The translations under genes and the position numbers were made by a program. Shown here in pieces: positions 8,865 to 18,335 of a DNA stretch of 64,000 nt; within the stretch, counting starts at the first letter, position 1; every line of letters starts with the position of its first letter. Under the pieces are notes generated by a model. The model made no database searches. It had not been told where the DNA came from and worked only from the letters and a program-made list of their open reading frames with translations. Source of the DNA: a candidate division LCP-89 bacterium B3_LCP (GTDB lineage Bacteria > Electryoneota > B3-LCP); the NCBI GenBank assembly GCA_005223185.1, contig NJBN01000002.1:372001-436000 (forward strand), given 5' to 3'.

Positions 8865-9659
8865 TCATTCTTCACTGCGTATATTTATAATTGTCTCAGT
8901 CAGATGCAGCTCCTTACCTGATCGTTCCATTGCTTGACCGACTATATTCACCAGCCCCGAACAGCAGGGTACTTCCATGTACACAACTTCTAAACTCACA
9001 GGTTGCCCGAACTTGATAATCTGACTAATCTTCTCAACGTACGCTTGGGCGTCATCCAACTTGGGACACCCCACCACGATAGCTTTATCTTTAAGGAAAT
9101 CCTGATGAAAATTGGCATATGTGAATGGCACACAGTCCGCAACTACTGCCAGCTTAGCATCCTTGAAGAAGGGTGCAAATGGAGGAACCAGATGAAGTTG
9201 AATGGGCCATTGGCGTAATTCCGATTGGAAACGCACTTTTCTGTTGGAATCATCAGGCGATTTGGCGGTATCAGACCACTGCATTGTGCGACTCGACGGG
9301 CAACCGGCGAATTCCGGCACATCGGATTTCTGTTCAATGCCAATTTCTCCGGCATGCTTCTGTATATGCTGAAGGTGCTCTTGCAGCATTTCCGGTGCAT
9401 TCTTCTTTATGTGTTCTACGGTCGCCTGATCATCGTAGGGATCAGCTTCACGTTCGTTTATCGTCAAAGCTCCGGTGGGACAGTCACCCAAGCAGGCGCC
9501 CAGTCCATCACAGAAAAGCTCCTTAACGATCTGAGCTTTAAGCCCATCAGACGTTTCCACCAGCTCAATTGCCTGTTCCGGACAGGCTGGTATGCACAGA
9601 CCGCATCCATCGCAGAGTGATTCCTCAATTTCAATGATTTTTCTGGTAACTTTCTGCAT
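8865..9659 (-). CDS. ferredoxin-type 4Fe-4S protein with C-terminal cysteine-rich region
   Basis: A soluble 264-residue electron-transfer protein. The N-terminal dicluster ferredoxin domain shows CDGCGLCIPACPEQAI (about 18-33) and CDGLGACLGDCPTGAL (about 50-65). The second motif has Leu where the second Cys is normally found, so it offers three cysteines. The C-terminal half has further cysteines in FAGCPSSR, VVGCPKLDD and VPCCSGL, which may bind another centre or an active disulfide. I know this architecture as a conserved protein of anaerobes whose partner is not established. The gene stands alone, with its own terminator. The exact role is open. Confidence 0.75.
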   Translation of the reverse strand: MQKVTRKIIEIEESLCDGCGLCIPACPEQAIELVETSDGLKAQIVKELFCDGLGACLGDCPTGALTINEREADPYDDQATVEHIKKNAPEMLQEHLQHIQKHAGEIGIEQKSDVPEFAGCPSSRTMQWSDTAKSPDDSNRKVRFQSELRQWPIQLHLVPPFAPFFKDAKLAVVADCVPFTYANFHQDFLKDKAIVVGCPKLDDAQAYVEKISQIIKFGQPVSLEVVYMEVPCCSGLVNIVGQAMERSGKELHLTETIINIRSEE

Positions 9660-9914
9660 GATTATCCTTGATATCCTTTAGTGTTTCATCCGATAGCATA
9701 TTGTTTCTACGAGATGATTCAGAATTCAGTTGGTAATACCTGTGTGAACTTGTACTGGCATTATCCCGGATGAAAAGATAAGAAATATTCCCGACAATTG
9801 CAACAAAAATAAAAAGTGTGATGCAGATCGCATCTTTTTGCAGTAGTTTTGTTTAAATTTGTGATCGAGATGCTGTTTGCAGATCTCATATCCAAATAAA
9901 ACGATGGGGGGAAC

Positions 9915-10223
9915 ATGACCGTTTTGATGGATTTTCGAGACCGTTCCATACGCCTGACCAAGGAAAGGCAGAAACATATAGCTAATGAAGACGATCCGGC
10001 TGAGTGGAAAAGAGAGATCGGTGAAGCGCTGAAGAACCCCGATGAAGTCCACGAAACGCTGCATCATCCAGAATTAAGGCTATTTTACCGTATCTATGCT
10101 AAGTTTGTTGACCAGGATCGCCAGTTTTACGTAATGGTTAAGGTGCGCGGTTTTGACATGCTGGTTATCAGTGCATTTTACGGTAACGGTTTTACATGGA
10201 AGGATAGTGATGGAAAAGCTTAA
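9915..10223 (+). CDS. PBECR2-like / small nuclease-fold protein, putative toxin
   Basis: A 102-residue basic-acidic protein with the layout IRLTKERQKHI, then HPELRLFYRIYAKF and FYVMVKVRGFDMLVISAFY. This matches what I know of the PBECR2 (phage Barnase-EndoU-colicin-RelE-like nuclease) and DUF4258-like families, which include candidate RNase toxins. A histidine in HI and another in HPELRLFYR are the likely functional residues. It overlaps the next gene, a DUF2283 protein, by 14 bases, the usual toxin-antitoxin layout. Toxicity is inferred only from family and context. Confidence 0.65.
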   Translation: MTVLMDFRDRSIRLTKERQKHIANEDDPAEWKREIGEALKNPDEVHETLHHPELRLFYRIYAKFVDQDRQFYVMVKVRGFDMLVISAFYGNGFTWKDSDGKA

Positions 10224-10458
10224 AATCTGGTATGATCCGGAGGGTGATTTTCTGGAAGTCTCGTTTTCAACGAAGTCGGGTGAATTCAAGCCATTATCAT
10301 CGAAGCAGGTTATGATCAAAGTTGATGCCCAGGACAATGTAATTGGATTTGCAGTATTAAACGTTTCCAAAGTTGAAAACGTACCGCTGGAAATAGAGTT
10401 ACCCATTGAGAAACTAAGAGGGCTATTATCTCTTTCCAAGCTGGCTATTTCAGCATGA
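10210..10458 (+). CDS. DUF2283 protein, putative antitoxin
   Basis: An 82-residue protein with the DUF2283 signature: KIWYDPEGDFLEVSF, then KVDAQDNVIGFAVLNVSKV. The open frame reaches back to an ATG at 10153, but ATG 10210 is chosen because it follows an AGGA Shine-Dalgarno sequence (10200-10203) and begins exactly where DUF2283 proteins begin. It overlaps the preceding putative toxin by 14 bases, so the two are translationally coupled. A hairpin terminator at 10516 ends the unit. The antitoxin role is inferred from pairing. Confidence 0.75.
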   Translation: MEKLKIWYDPEGDFLEVSFSTKSGEFKPLSSKQVMIKVDAQDNVIGFAVLNVSKVENVPLEIELPIEKLRGLLSLSKLAISA

Positions 10459-10515
10459 ATTATACCTGAAATTGAGGAGGGCTATCCGGCGCGACCGGGG
10501 CTCTGTTGCAAAGGT

Positions 10516-10542
10516 AAAAAGCGGGATAAATCCCGCTTTTTT
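10516..10542 (+). terminator. intrinsic terminator of the PBECR2/DUF2283 pair
   Basis: An 11-bp stem (AAAAAGCGGGA with TCCCGCTTTTT), tetraloop TAAA, ending in a run of six T. A classical rho-independent terminator, 57 bases after the stop codon at 10458. Confidence 0.88.
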
Positions 10543-10673
10543 GTTTGTATTGAAGAACCGAGCAGCTATTATCGGTAGCTTTATAGCTGGTACCCACTTG
10601 CGGGGCAAGCCCCTATCCTAAGGAGGTCGGGTCACCTTGCCGCACGATCAATTACTTTGAATACCCTGATGAA

Positions 10674-12179
10674 TCAAGTTCGAATCTGCACAATGTCCGG
10701 AGTTACTTCCTTAAATTGCGGCATGCACATACCTAAGTTGGCATGGATGTAGGTTGGATCACAGATAATATATTTCGTGCCGTTGAATGTGACATATTCG
10801 CCGTTCAATGCATCGCTGAACTTGACCGCAGTGGCAACATGTCCGGGATAATCCAGACCTATCACTTCCAACCCGGTCAGATTTCTCACTAAGTAGGCGA
10901 AGAAGACCGAACGATCTTCGCAATCGGAATGAGAATAGTGAAATATCTCTTCAGGGAAGAAGTATTTCTCTCGTCCGAACTGTTCTCCATCGGTTTTATA
11001 ATCGAAGGCCGTCTGCACGAAACGTAGCAGTATATTGACAGCTTCCGCTTCAGACTTGCCTGATACTATCGGTTCCAGCGCGGCAATTAACGATGCGCCG
11101 GCAATCTTGGAAACCGGCGCATCAAAATACACGTTTAAGTCCGTCTGTGGATATGCAGCGAAGAAATCGACAGTTGCTTTATCATAATCAATGGCAACGT
11201 CGTACGTTTTCCCGCGATAGCTGAAGGAGGTGTTCCTCTGCTTGATCTGCGAGCTGATTTCGGGCGGTTGCTCTACGGCTACTTCCACGTTCTTCGATGC
11301 GCCCGGGTACGCTTCTTTGTAGATGAATAGTGATTTGACCTGTTTAGTATCATTCCCGAATACTGCCACGTAATAAGTTTTACTACCGATGGTAAAATAG
11401 GGTGTGCCGTACCATACATTACCAGAAGGAAGCAGTAAATGGACGTTCTCTTTGTAATAACCGACTCTGGCATCATATCCCGATTTAACCAGCATGAACC
11501 AGGTAAATAGCACCGCGCCGTTGGAGGAATTCGGATAGATCTCTTCTCCGATTTTCAACAGGAGAAAGGCGAATCCCCAGTCGTTCAGAATCATCCTGTT
11601 TCTGTAGTAAGCTGCCTGCGCCAGAAAATCCTCATAGTTCGTTCGGCTTATAGATTCCCAGAATCTACCGATAAGCTGATTGTTCACTGCTCTGCCCAGT
11701 GGAACCCACAAGCTGGCTTCATAACTGATTTCACAGGAAGCTTCGAAGAAGTCCAGATGTACTGTGCGCAGATTACGCGGCATGGTGGGCTCGGGTGCTT
11801 TGTCCGGTATGGGTTTGGGTTCCGGTAGGGGAGATGGCGGAACCAATTCTGGCTTTAATGATCGGCTGTTGTCTATAGCCTCTTCCAAGCGCTCCTGGTC
11901 ATCATCAGTGATTTCAGCTTCGGGAATGTCAACCGGTTTAGGCACTATATCTGCCGATATTCCGGGTAGAATATCGGCTTTCATCCATTCTTTTTGCAGG
12001 AACTTAGCGAATTCCAGGTCGGTTTTATATTTCAGATCCTGGTAAGCAGGGGCAGGTCCTGATTTGTACTTGTCCTGAGCGACAGTTACTCTATTAGGAG
12101 ATATGATAAAAACCCACACCAGTGCGGCCGTAAAAATCATCACTACACCGGCGACAGTTCTCCGGGATGTCTGTTTCAT
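10674..12179 (-). CDS. transglutaminase-like protein anchored by an N-terminal membrane segment
   Basis: 501 residues. A hydrophobic segment (about 9-29) is an uncleaved anchor or signal peptide, followed by a Pro-rich linker (110-135). The C-terminal transglutaminase-like domain has a full cysteine-protease-type triad: Cys420 in SDCEDRS, His447 in PGHVATAV and Asp474 in CDPTY. The middle (about 185-290) has the segments LNDWGFAFLLLKIG and FTWFMLVKSGYDARVGYY, which look like a second, degenerate transglutaminase fold without the triad. Similar proteins in FCB bacteria are of unknown function; a peptidase, amidase or cross-linking activity in the periplasm is possible. No operon partner is close. 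Confidence 0.75.
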   Translation of the reverse strand: MKQTSRRTVAGVVMIFTAALVWVFIISPNRVTVAQDKYKSGPAPAYQDLKYKTDLEFAKFLQKEWMKADILPGISADIVPKPVDIPEAEITDDDQERLEEAIDNSRSLKPELVPPSPLPEPKPIPDKAPEPTMPRNLRTVHLDFFEASCEISYEASLWVPLGRAVNNQLIGRFWESISRTNYEDFLAQAAYYRNRMILNDWGFAFLLLKIGEEIYPNSSNGAVLFTWFMLVKSGYDARVGYYKENVHLLLPSGNVWYGTPYFTIGSKTYYVAVFGNDTKQVKSLFIYKEAYPGASKNVEVAVEQPPEISSQIKQRNTSFSYRGKTYDVAIDYDKATVDFFAAYPQTDLNVYFDAPVSKIAGASLIAALEPIVSGKSEAEAVNILLRFVQTAFDYKTDGEQFGREKYFFPEEIFHYSHSDCEDRSVFFAYLVRNLTGLEVIGLDYPGHVATAVKFSDALNGEYVTFNGTKYIICDPTYIHANLGMCMPQFKEVTPDIVQIRT

Positions 12180-12558
12180 TTTAGTTTCCAGAAGGAACCT
12201 TGATTATCTATTACATGAATGATACAGATTCTCACGGTGAATAGTTCCAGGCCTTGATTAAGGCGATTAAACAAAAGCGTCAGGTCACACCCGCCGAAGC
12301 GGGACTTAGTCTAACCTACATTTTCTATACGCAGAGTGCAGGGACTCTGCGGCACTGGTAATATGAGACTCTTCGCTTCGCTCAGAGTGACACTTTGGGA
12401 AATTGCTTCACAATGACTCCCTATGATAATCCTATTTCATTCGCACACCACCTGACGAAATGGCAGAGTGCGGCAGAGATCTTGAACTGAATAGCTCTTT
12501 TACCTTGACTTTGGGGGATTTTCCCATTAAATTAGATGAAGGATTTTAGAGACTATCC
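12180..12558. other. intergenic region with several hairpins and the uvrB promoter
   Basis: No coding frame. Three inverted repeats are visible: CCCGC/GCGGG (12290-12303), GCAGAGT/ACTCTGC (12331-12350) and ACTCT/AGAGT (12368-12387). They look like degenerate genomic repeats, not a regulatory RNA. A promoter for uvrB lies at 12505-12533. Confidence 0.5.
12505..12533 (+). promoter_or_regulatory. sigma-70 type promoter of uvrB
   Basis: TTGACT (12505-12510), a 17-base spacer and TAAATT (12528-12533), 26 bases before the uvrB ATG. No LexA-like palindrome was recognised beside it. Confidence 0.6.
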
Positions 12559-14565
12559 ATGGCAGAATTTCAACTGAAAAGCGAATTCCAACCTCGCGGT
12601 GATCAACAGCAGGCGATCGATAAATTGGCCTCCGCATTCCGCAACGGTTCCGAACATCAGACTCTGTTGGGCGTAACCGGATCCGGTAAAACCTTCACTA
12701 TGGCGAATCTGATAGTCGAACTGGGTAAGCCCACCCTGGTGATGTCGCATAATAAAACTCTGGCTGCGCAGTTGTACGGTGAATTGAAATCCTTTTTCCC
12801 GCAAAATGCCGTGGAATTTTTCATCAGCTATTATGATTACTATCAACCTGAAGCTTATCTCCCTTCCAGCGATACTTATATTGAAAAAGAGACCTCCATC
12901 AACGATGAAATAGATCGCCTGCGGTTGCGAGCTACGTCATCCCTGCTGGAAAGAGATGACGTGATTATCATTGCCTCGGTATCTTGCATCTACAGTTTAG
13001 GATCTCCCAAAGATTATCGTGAGCTTTTGTTATTCTTGGAAAAAGGGGGGGAATACCCGCGCGATGAACTGTTAGGGAAGTTAGTGGATATGTATTACGC
13101 ACGCAACGATGCAGGATTCCCAAGGGGTACTTTTCGCGTGCGCGGTGATCTGATTGAAATTCATCCGGCTTACGAAGAGGAGGCTTTGCGCCTGGAATTC
13201 TGGGGTGATAAACTGGAGCGTATTTCCAGGGTATCCCTGGTGACAGGTGAATTAATTGAAGAGAAGGACAAAACGGCTGTTTACCCCGCCAAGCATTTTG
13301 TAACGACAATGCCCGGTTTGCGTGAAGCGGCTAAAGTAATATCTAAGGAGCTGGATGAAAGGCTGATCGAACTGCGCCGGGAGAACAAACTACTGGAAGC
13401 ACAACGTCTGGAACAGCGCACCAAATACGATCTGGAGATGATGCGCGAAGTCGGGTACTGTTCCGGTATCGAAAATTACAGCAGGCATTTATCTGCAAGA
13501 GAAGCCGGGGAACGTCCTGCGACGCTGATTGATTACTTTCCGGATGATTACTTAATGATAGTAGATGAATCGCACGTCAGCGTGCCGCAGATCCGGGGGA
13601 TGTACAACGGAGACCGTTCCCGCAAGCAAGTCCTGGTCGAACATGGATTCAGACTTCCTTCTGCTTTGGATAATCGTCCGTTGGTCTTCGATGAATGGGA
13701 GGGTATAATTAACCAAGTGCTCTTCGTCAGCGCCACGCCCGGGGATTATGAACTGGAAAAATGCAGCGGCGAAATAGTCCAGCAGATAATCCGCCCGACA
13801 GGGCTTAAGGATCCGGAAATAATAGTGCGGCCAATCGAAGGACAGATTGACGATTTGATCGATGAAATAAGAACGGTGGTGGATAGAAAAGAACGCGTTT
13901 TAGTTACCACTCTGACCAAGCGCATGTCTGAAGACCTGACCGAATATTTAGATGGCGTCGGTATCAAAGTCCGTTACCTGCATTCGGAAATAAATTCGCT
14001 GGAACGTATCGAAATATTGCGTGACTTGCGTCTGGGGGAATTCGACGTTCTGGTGGGTATCAACCTGCTGCGGGAAGGTTTGGATCTGCCGGAAGTATCT
14101 TTAGTAGCCATCTTAGATGCTGACAAGGAGGGTTTCCTGCGCAGCGAACGATCCTTGATGCAAACCTCAGGCAGGGCTGCTCGAAACGCTGCCGGAAAAG
14201 TTATCTTCTATGCCGATAATATGACAGAATCCATGCGAAAGGTGATAGAAGAATCGCAGCGGCGCAGGAATGTTCAAGCAGAATACAATCGCAAACACGG
14301 TATAACCCCTCAGACGATTCGCAAATCGGTCGAGGAAATCCTGAAAGCCACCACAGCGGCAGATGCCAGATCAACTCAAGCCAGCGAATCGAAGCGGTTG
14401 ATAAGTCAGGCCAGGCAGGATCTATTGACCCAACTGGAATTTGAAGAGATCATCGAACGGTTGGATAAGGAGATGATCCGGGCTGCTGAAGCGCTGGAGT
14501 TCGAACGTGCTGCGCAACTACGTGATGAAATAAGCAAACTTAAAGAGGAGAGGATACCTAAGTGA
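12559..14565 (+). CDS. uvrB: excinuclease ABC subunit B
   Basis: The damage-verifying helicase-like subunit of nucleotide excision repair, which receives DNA from UvrA and recruits UvrC. Seen: Walker A GVTGSGKT (38-45), the beta-hairpin motif [10 protein letters not shown] (91-100) that inserts behind the lesion, helicase motifs such as DESHVS and TSGRAARN, and a C-terminal UVR motif (about 627-662) for UvrC contact. The 668 residues are the usual length. The stop overlaps the GTG start of purD by 4 bases (GTGA), so the two are co-transcribed although their pathways are unrelated. Confidence 0.98.
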   Translation: MAEFQLKSEFQPRGDQQQAIDKLASAFRNGSEHQTLLGVTGSGKTFTMANLIVELGKPTLVMSHNKTLAAQLYGELKSFFPQNAVEFFISYYDYYQPEAYLPSSDTYIEKETSINDEIDRLRLRATSSLLERDDVIIIASVSCIYSLGSPKDYRELLLFLEKGGEYPRDELLGKLVDMYYARNDAGFPRGTFRVRGDLIEIHPAYEEEALRLEFWGDKLERISRVSLVTGELIEEKDKTAVYPAKHFVTTMPGLREAAKVISKELDERLIELRRENKLLEAQRLEQRTKYDLEMMREVGYCSGIENYSRHLSAREAGERPATLIDYFPDDYLMIVDESHVSVPQIRGMYNGDRSRKQVLVEHGFRLPSALDNRPLVFDEWEGIINQVLFVSATPGDYELEKCSGEIVQQIIRPTGLKDPEIIVRPIEGQIDDLIDEIRTVVDRKERVLVTTLTKRMSEDLTEYLDGVGIKVRYLHSEINSLERIEILRDLRLGEFDVLVGINLLREGLDLPEVSLVAILDADKEGFLRSERSLMQTSGRAARNAAGKVIFYADNMTESMRKVIEESQRRRNVQAEYNRKHGITPQTIRKSVEEILKATTAADARSTQASESKRLISQARQDLLTQLEFEEIIERLDKEMIRAAEALEFERAAQLRDEISKLKEERIPK

Positions 14566-15821
14566 AGGTTTTAGTAATAGGATCCGGAGGGCGGGAACAT
14601 GCTCTCTGCTGGAAGTTGTCACAAAGCAGCAAACTGTCCCATCTCTTCTGCGCGCCGGGAAATGCGGGGATAAGTTCAATTGCCGAGCTTGTACCTGTAT
14701 CCGCGGAAGATATAAAGGAACTGTTCACTTTTGCCATTTCCCATAATGTTGACCTGACAGTGGTGGGACCTGAAGTGCCCCTGGCGGAAGGTATATGTGA
14801 CGTCTTCAGAGCGGGCGGTTTGAGAATTTTTGGGCCATCCAGAGCGGCGGCACAGTTAGAGGGTTCAAAGGCATACGCTAAGCGGTTTATGGCTAAGTAC
14901 GGTATTCCCACAGGCAGGTTTGACGTTTGTGATAACTTCGTATATGCTTTCGAATCACTGCAGAAATATTCCTTTCCGGTTGTGATAAAAGCTTCGGGAC
15001 TGGCTGCAGGCAAAGGAGTGATCATCTGTGAAGACATTGGTTCAGCCCGCAATACGCTTAATGCGATACTTAATGAGCGCACCTTTGGTGAGGCTGGATC
15101 TCAAGTCGTTATCGAAGAGTATTTAAGGGGGGAAGAGGCTTCCATATTGGCTCTAACCGATGGTGAGAAGTACGCTTGTCTATCACCATCGCAAGATCAC
15201 AAGCGGCTCTTGGATGGCGATAGAGGTCCCAATACCGGCGGTATGGGTGCTTATGCGCCAGCACCAGTGATTACCCCTCAGTTGCAGGAGCGTATTGAAG
15301 TGGAGATATTGCGTCCCACTCTTGCAGGTATGATTGAAGATCGCGCGCGCTTCACCGGCTGTCTCTACTTGGGCTTGATGATCTGCGATGACGGTCCCAA
15401 AGTTTTGGAATACAACGTTCGCTTCGGTGATCCAGAGACACAGGCTGTGCTGCCCATGCTTAAATCTGACCTGCTGGAGCTTATGAATGCCACCCTTGAT
15501 GGTGATCTTGATCCTCAGGCAGTAGAACTACACGATGGCGCTGCAGTAAGCATTGTGATGGCTTCTGGCGGTTATCCGGGCAGGTATGAAAAGGGTAAAG
15601 CCATTTCCGGATTAAGTGATGTACCAGACGGTGTTACCGTCTTCCACGCTGGGACCAGCTTGAAGGATGGTCAGATCGTCACCTCTGGCGGGCGCGTGTT
15701 AGGCGTAACCGCTCGAGGTACTGACATCAAATCTGCTCTGGATCTTGCTTATGAAGGTGTTGATGTCATTGACTTCGACGAGAAGTATTTTAGGAGGGAT
15801 ATTGGGTATAGGGCGGTATAA
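14562..15821 (+). CDS. purD: phosphoribosylamine-glycine ligase
   Basis: The second step of de novo purine synthesis: ATP-dependent joining of glycine to phosphoribosylamine. The N-terminal domain begins [19 protein letters not shown], and the ATP-grasp core shows [12 protein letters not shown] (about 144-155), [12 protein letters not shown] (about 223-234) and [12 protein letters not shown] (about 281-292). 419 residues is the normal length. The start is GTG 14562, preceded by AGAGGAGAGG; it lies inside the uvrB stop. It is the last housekeeping gene before the AT-rich insertion at 15.8-17.3 kb. Confidence 0.98.
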   Translation: MKVLVIGSGGREHALCWKLSQSSKLSHLFCAPGNAGISSIAELVPVSAEDIKELFTFAISHNVDLTVVGPEVPLAEGICDVFRAGGLRIFGPSRAAAQLEGSKAYAKRFMAKYGIPTGRFDVCDNFVYAFESLQKYSFPVVIKASGLAAGKGVIICEDIGSARNTLNAILNERTFGEAGSQVVIEEYLRGEEASILALTDGEKYACLSPSQDHKRLLDGDRGPNTGGMGAYAPAPVITPQLQERIEVEILRPTLAGMIEDRARFTGCLYLGLMICDDGPKVLEYNVRFGDPETQAVLPMLKSDLLELMNATLDGDLDPQAVELHDGAAVSIVMASGGYPGRYEKGKAISGLSDVPDGVTVFHAGTSLKDGQIVTSGGRVLGVTARGTDIKSALDLAYEGVDVIDFDEKYFRRDIGYRAV

Positions 15822-15859
15822 ACGTAGGGCGGGGGTGATTAAGACAAAAAAAGAAGTCA

Positions 15860-15938
15860 GAACCGCGGATGGACGCAGATAACACTGATGACGCGGATAA
15901 TCCGTGCAATTCGCGACATCCGTGTTCATCCGTGGTTC
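15860..15938. repeat. 79-bp imperfect palindrome (REP-like)
   Basis: GAACCGCGGATGGACGC at 15860 is matched by the reverse complement of CATCCGTGTTCATCCGTGGTTC at 15917-15938, and the two arms can fold with a few mismatches. Several CGGAT/ATCCG units lie inside. It sits between purD and the AT-rich two-gene module. Repeats with this CGGATGAACACGGAT-like core are widespread in bacterial genomes, as far as I recall. Confidence 0.7.
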
Positions 15939-16037
15939 CGACAATAAAGTATGAGGAGCAATAAAGTTTTAACCAGCCATCCTTATGTATCAAGAGGAAG
16001 CTTGACGATGATGTCATTATAATCAGAGGAATAAAGC

Positions 16038-16595
16038 ATGAAAATATATAAAGAGCAAGAGGGAATAGATAAAGTACGAATTGAGGATATCATTGTTAAG
16101 CGATTCATTTCTGCTCCATCAGAAATGAGAAAACAGTTTCCAACAGTGGTGAATAGCGAGAAACCGATCTGGCGTGCGATTAGAACTGAATTATATGTTC
16201 TGTTAGTGTTTATAAGCGATGAAGAAAAAGAAAGAATTGACAATCTGATCTTTAAAAAATACTTTCCTTTCCCTGGCCTAATAAGTAGTGATACTTCCGT
16301 TAAAGCTGCATTTAAATTGGAAGGAGCGAAAAAAATATACATTAGAGACTGTACCGTTAATGAAATGTATTCACTTACACTTGAAGCTAATTCAACTGTA
16401 ATAATCCAGAATCTAGAACAGACCGTTAAAACTATTGACCTTGACATACAAAGATATACTCTAGAGCTTGCTTATCTTATATCATTTGGAGAAGAAATAA
16501 ATTCTTCAAATATGTATGACTATATTGATGGTTTAATTGCATATTCTATTGAGATGTGGAAGTCTAGTAACTCAGCGGAGAATCTCAATGGATAG
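16038..16595 (+). CDS. hypothetical protein, first gene of the AT-rich two-gene module
   Basis: 185 residues, soluble, no signal peptide and no motif that I recognise. The middle is Lys/Glu/Ile-rich, and the second half (about 95-130) alternates beta-like stretches such as KIYIRDCTVNEMYSLTLE. Base composition is clearly more AT-rich than purD or the epimerase on either side. AGAGGA lies 9 bases before the ATG. It overlaps the next gene by 8 bases, so the two are coupled. Because the partner has a nuclease-like motif, a role in a defence or mobile module is possible, but this is only context. Confidence 0.7.
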   Translation: MKIYKEQEGIDKVRIEDIIVKRFISAPSEMRKQFPTVVNSEKPIWRAIRTELYVLLVFISDEEKERIDNLIFKKYFPFPGLISSDTSVKAAFKLEGAKKIYIRDCTVNEMYSLTLEANSTVIIQNLEQTVKTIDLDIQRYTLELAYLISFGEEINSSNMYDYIDGLIAYSIEMWKSSNSAENLNG

Positions 16596-17262
16596 TATAT
16601 ATGAGAATCTAAAAAAATATATTTCAGATGAGCAACATCGAGAGTTAGAATGTAGAGAATATCTGCAGTACGCAAAACATATCCTGTTTAAAGAAACTGT
16701 TATCGACTATGTAAATGATGATTGTGAGTTTAGGACTCGTGTAGGTGATACAGATTATATAATTTCGGCGCAAGTAAAACGAGGAGATAGTATTAAACGT
16801 GTGAAAGCTTACGTATGGGAATTGAAAGCACCTCAGTGCTATATTTATCAAAAAGATAACAATGACAGGCTAATACCAACTTCAGATTTATTTAAAGCAG
16901 AAAATCAACTCATTCATTATTATGATCAACTTAAAGGAACAACCCGGTTCAATGACGAATTCGGTATAACTCACCCTGATGATGTATGTATTGGTGGAAT
17001 TATAATTGGTAGGCTTGATAGGTGGGTAAGAGGAATTGATAATGAGAATAAGAAGGACAACTTATTAAGACAGACACAAAGGATAAGAGATAAATATCAA
17101 TATGATACTCATAAAATAGGAATAATAACATGGGATTTTATACTTGATAACCTGAATATTCCAGGCAAAACAGTCACAACACAAAAAAGTGAAAGTAAGC
17201 CAATACGAATGTCAATGCCTACAGATAGTACTAATCCCTTTACATATAGCGGTTCTAAATAA
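16588..17262 (+). CDS. Shedu-like (DUF4263-like) PD-(D/E)XK nuclease domain protein
   Basis: 224 residues. The start is ATG 16588, with CGGAG 8 bases before it; the longer frame from 16537 overlaps the upstream gene too far. Visible nuclease-fold signature: Glu residues in an N-terminal helix (ELECREYLQ, 19-27), Asp54/Asp56 in GDTDYI, WELKAP (Glu78-x-Lys80) and a downstream Gln/Tyr helix AENQLIHYYDQL (104-115). The order D...ExK...Q is that of PD-(D/E)XK enzymes, and the spacing of ELK-P to the 'ENQ..HYY' helix resembles the C-terminal domain of Shedu (SduA, DUF4263) anti-phage proteins. Family membership is an inference by eye. AT-rich, unlike its neighbours. Confidence 0.6.
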   Translation: MDSIYENLKKYISDEQHRELECREYLQYAKHILFKETVIDYVNDDCEFRTRVGDTDYIISAQVKRGDSIKRVKAYVWELKAPQCYIYQKDNNDRLIPTSDLFKAENQLIHYYDQLKGTTRFNDEFGITHPDDVCIGGIIIGRLDRWVRGIDNENKKDNLLRQTQRIRDKYQYDTHKIGIITWDFILDNLNIPGKTVTTQKSESKPIRMSMPTDSTNPFTYSGSK

Positions 17263-17280
17263 GACAATGAAGGACACCCC

Positions 17281-18210
17281 ATGAAAATACTGGTTACCGG
17301 CGGAGCTGGATTTATCGGATCGCACGTAGTGGATCTGTTTGTACAAAATGGTCACGAAGTAGTCATACTTGATAACCTGTCAACAGGGAAGGCGGACAAT
17401 GTCCCTGATGGTGTGAGACTGATCGAGATGGACATTACCAATCCTGATCTGGATGCCATTTTTGCCAGGGAAAATTTCGACGCAGTCAATCATCACGCCG
17501 CTCAGATAGACGTGCGAATTTCTGTCAATGATCCCGTTTTCGACGCTCAGGTCAACATCTTGGGCAGTCTGAACATACTGGAATGCTGTCTGCGCCACGG
17601 CGTTAAAAAGGTACAGTTCGCCTCTACCGGAGGCGCACTTTACGGCGAACAGGACTACTTCCCCGCGGACGAGGAGCATCCCATACGCCCACTTTCACCT
17701 TACGGGATTGCCAAGAATACCATCGAACGTTATCTCTATTACTACCACCAGGTGCATGGCTTGGAGTACGCAGCCATGCGTTATGCCAACGTCTATGGTC
17801 CCCGCCAGAACCCGCATGGCGAAGCCGGAGTGGTGGCTATTTTCTGCGACCGTCTGATCGCTGGCAAGGAAGCGGTAATCAACGGAGACGGCAAACAAAC
17901 CCGCGATTACGTGTATGTCGGGGACGTAGCCCGCGCCAGCCTGTTGACCCTGGAACCTTCCCTGAACACCAGTATGAATATCGGCACGGCGGTTGAATCG
18001 GACGTGAATGATATTTTTAGAAACTTGAATGCCGCTGGCGGTTTTAACGTTCCCGAAAAGCATGGACCCGCCAAAAAAGGCGAACAGATGCGCAGTGTGA
18101 TCAGTTGGGAAAAAGCCAAAGAAGTATTGAGATGGGAACCTACAGTTTACCTTGAAGAAGGGTTGAAACTCACCATGGAATTCTTTTTAGGTAAGTATGA
18201 CAGGTCTTGA
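17281..18210 (+). CDS. NAD-dependent epimerase/dehydratase (UDP-glucose 4-epimerase type)
   Basis: An extended short-chain dehydrogenase acting on nucleotide sugars, for surface polysaccharide. NAD-binding GGAGFIG (7-13), the TGGALYGE loop (116-123) and the catalytic pair Tyr141/Lys145 in SPYGIAKN are intact. The length of 309 residues fits the GalE-like group. It heads the plus-strand polysaccharide region. The substrate (UDP-glucose, UDP-GlcNAc or another) cannot be decided from sequence alone. Note that the AT-rich module ends only 18 bases before its start. Confidence 0.88.
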   Translation: MKILVTGGAGFIGSHVVDLFVQNGHEVVILDNLSTGKADNVPDGVRLIEMDITNPDLDAIFARENFDAVNHHAAQIDVRISVNDPVFDAQVNILGSLNILECCLRHGVKKVQFASTGGALYGEQDYFPADEEHPIRPLSPYGIAKNTIERYLYYYHQVHGLEYAAMRYANVYGPRQNPHGEAGVVAIFCDRLIAGKEAVINGDGKQTRDYVYVGDVARASLLTLEPSLNTSMNIGTAVESDVNDIFRNLNAAGGFNVPEKHGPAKKGEQMRSVISWEKAKEVLRWEPTVYLEEGLKLTMEFFLGKYDRS

Positions 18211-18335
18211 TTTGACAATTCTGGGTTCAGCTTCGGGAATGCCGAAAACGGAGCATGTACATGCAGCACGTGGGGAAAGTTCGGTTTTCGAATCGTGAGA
18301 GCTAATGACGGCTTAAAAGTAACTTTGTGACAATT

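Noticed and set aside
12285-12400. Riboswitch or structured leader of uvrB
   Set aside because: The hairpins lie upstream of the predicted promoter, so they are not in the transcript; no known riboswitch core was seen.
14558-15082. 174-residue frame opposite purD
   Set aside because: Shadow of purD; Ser/Pro-rich composition typical of antisense frames.
18211-18326. tRNA-like string GGTTTTCGAATCG
   Set aside because: No cloverleaf arms can be formed around it; no tRNA gene was found anywhere in the window.
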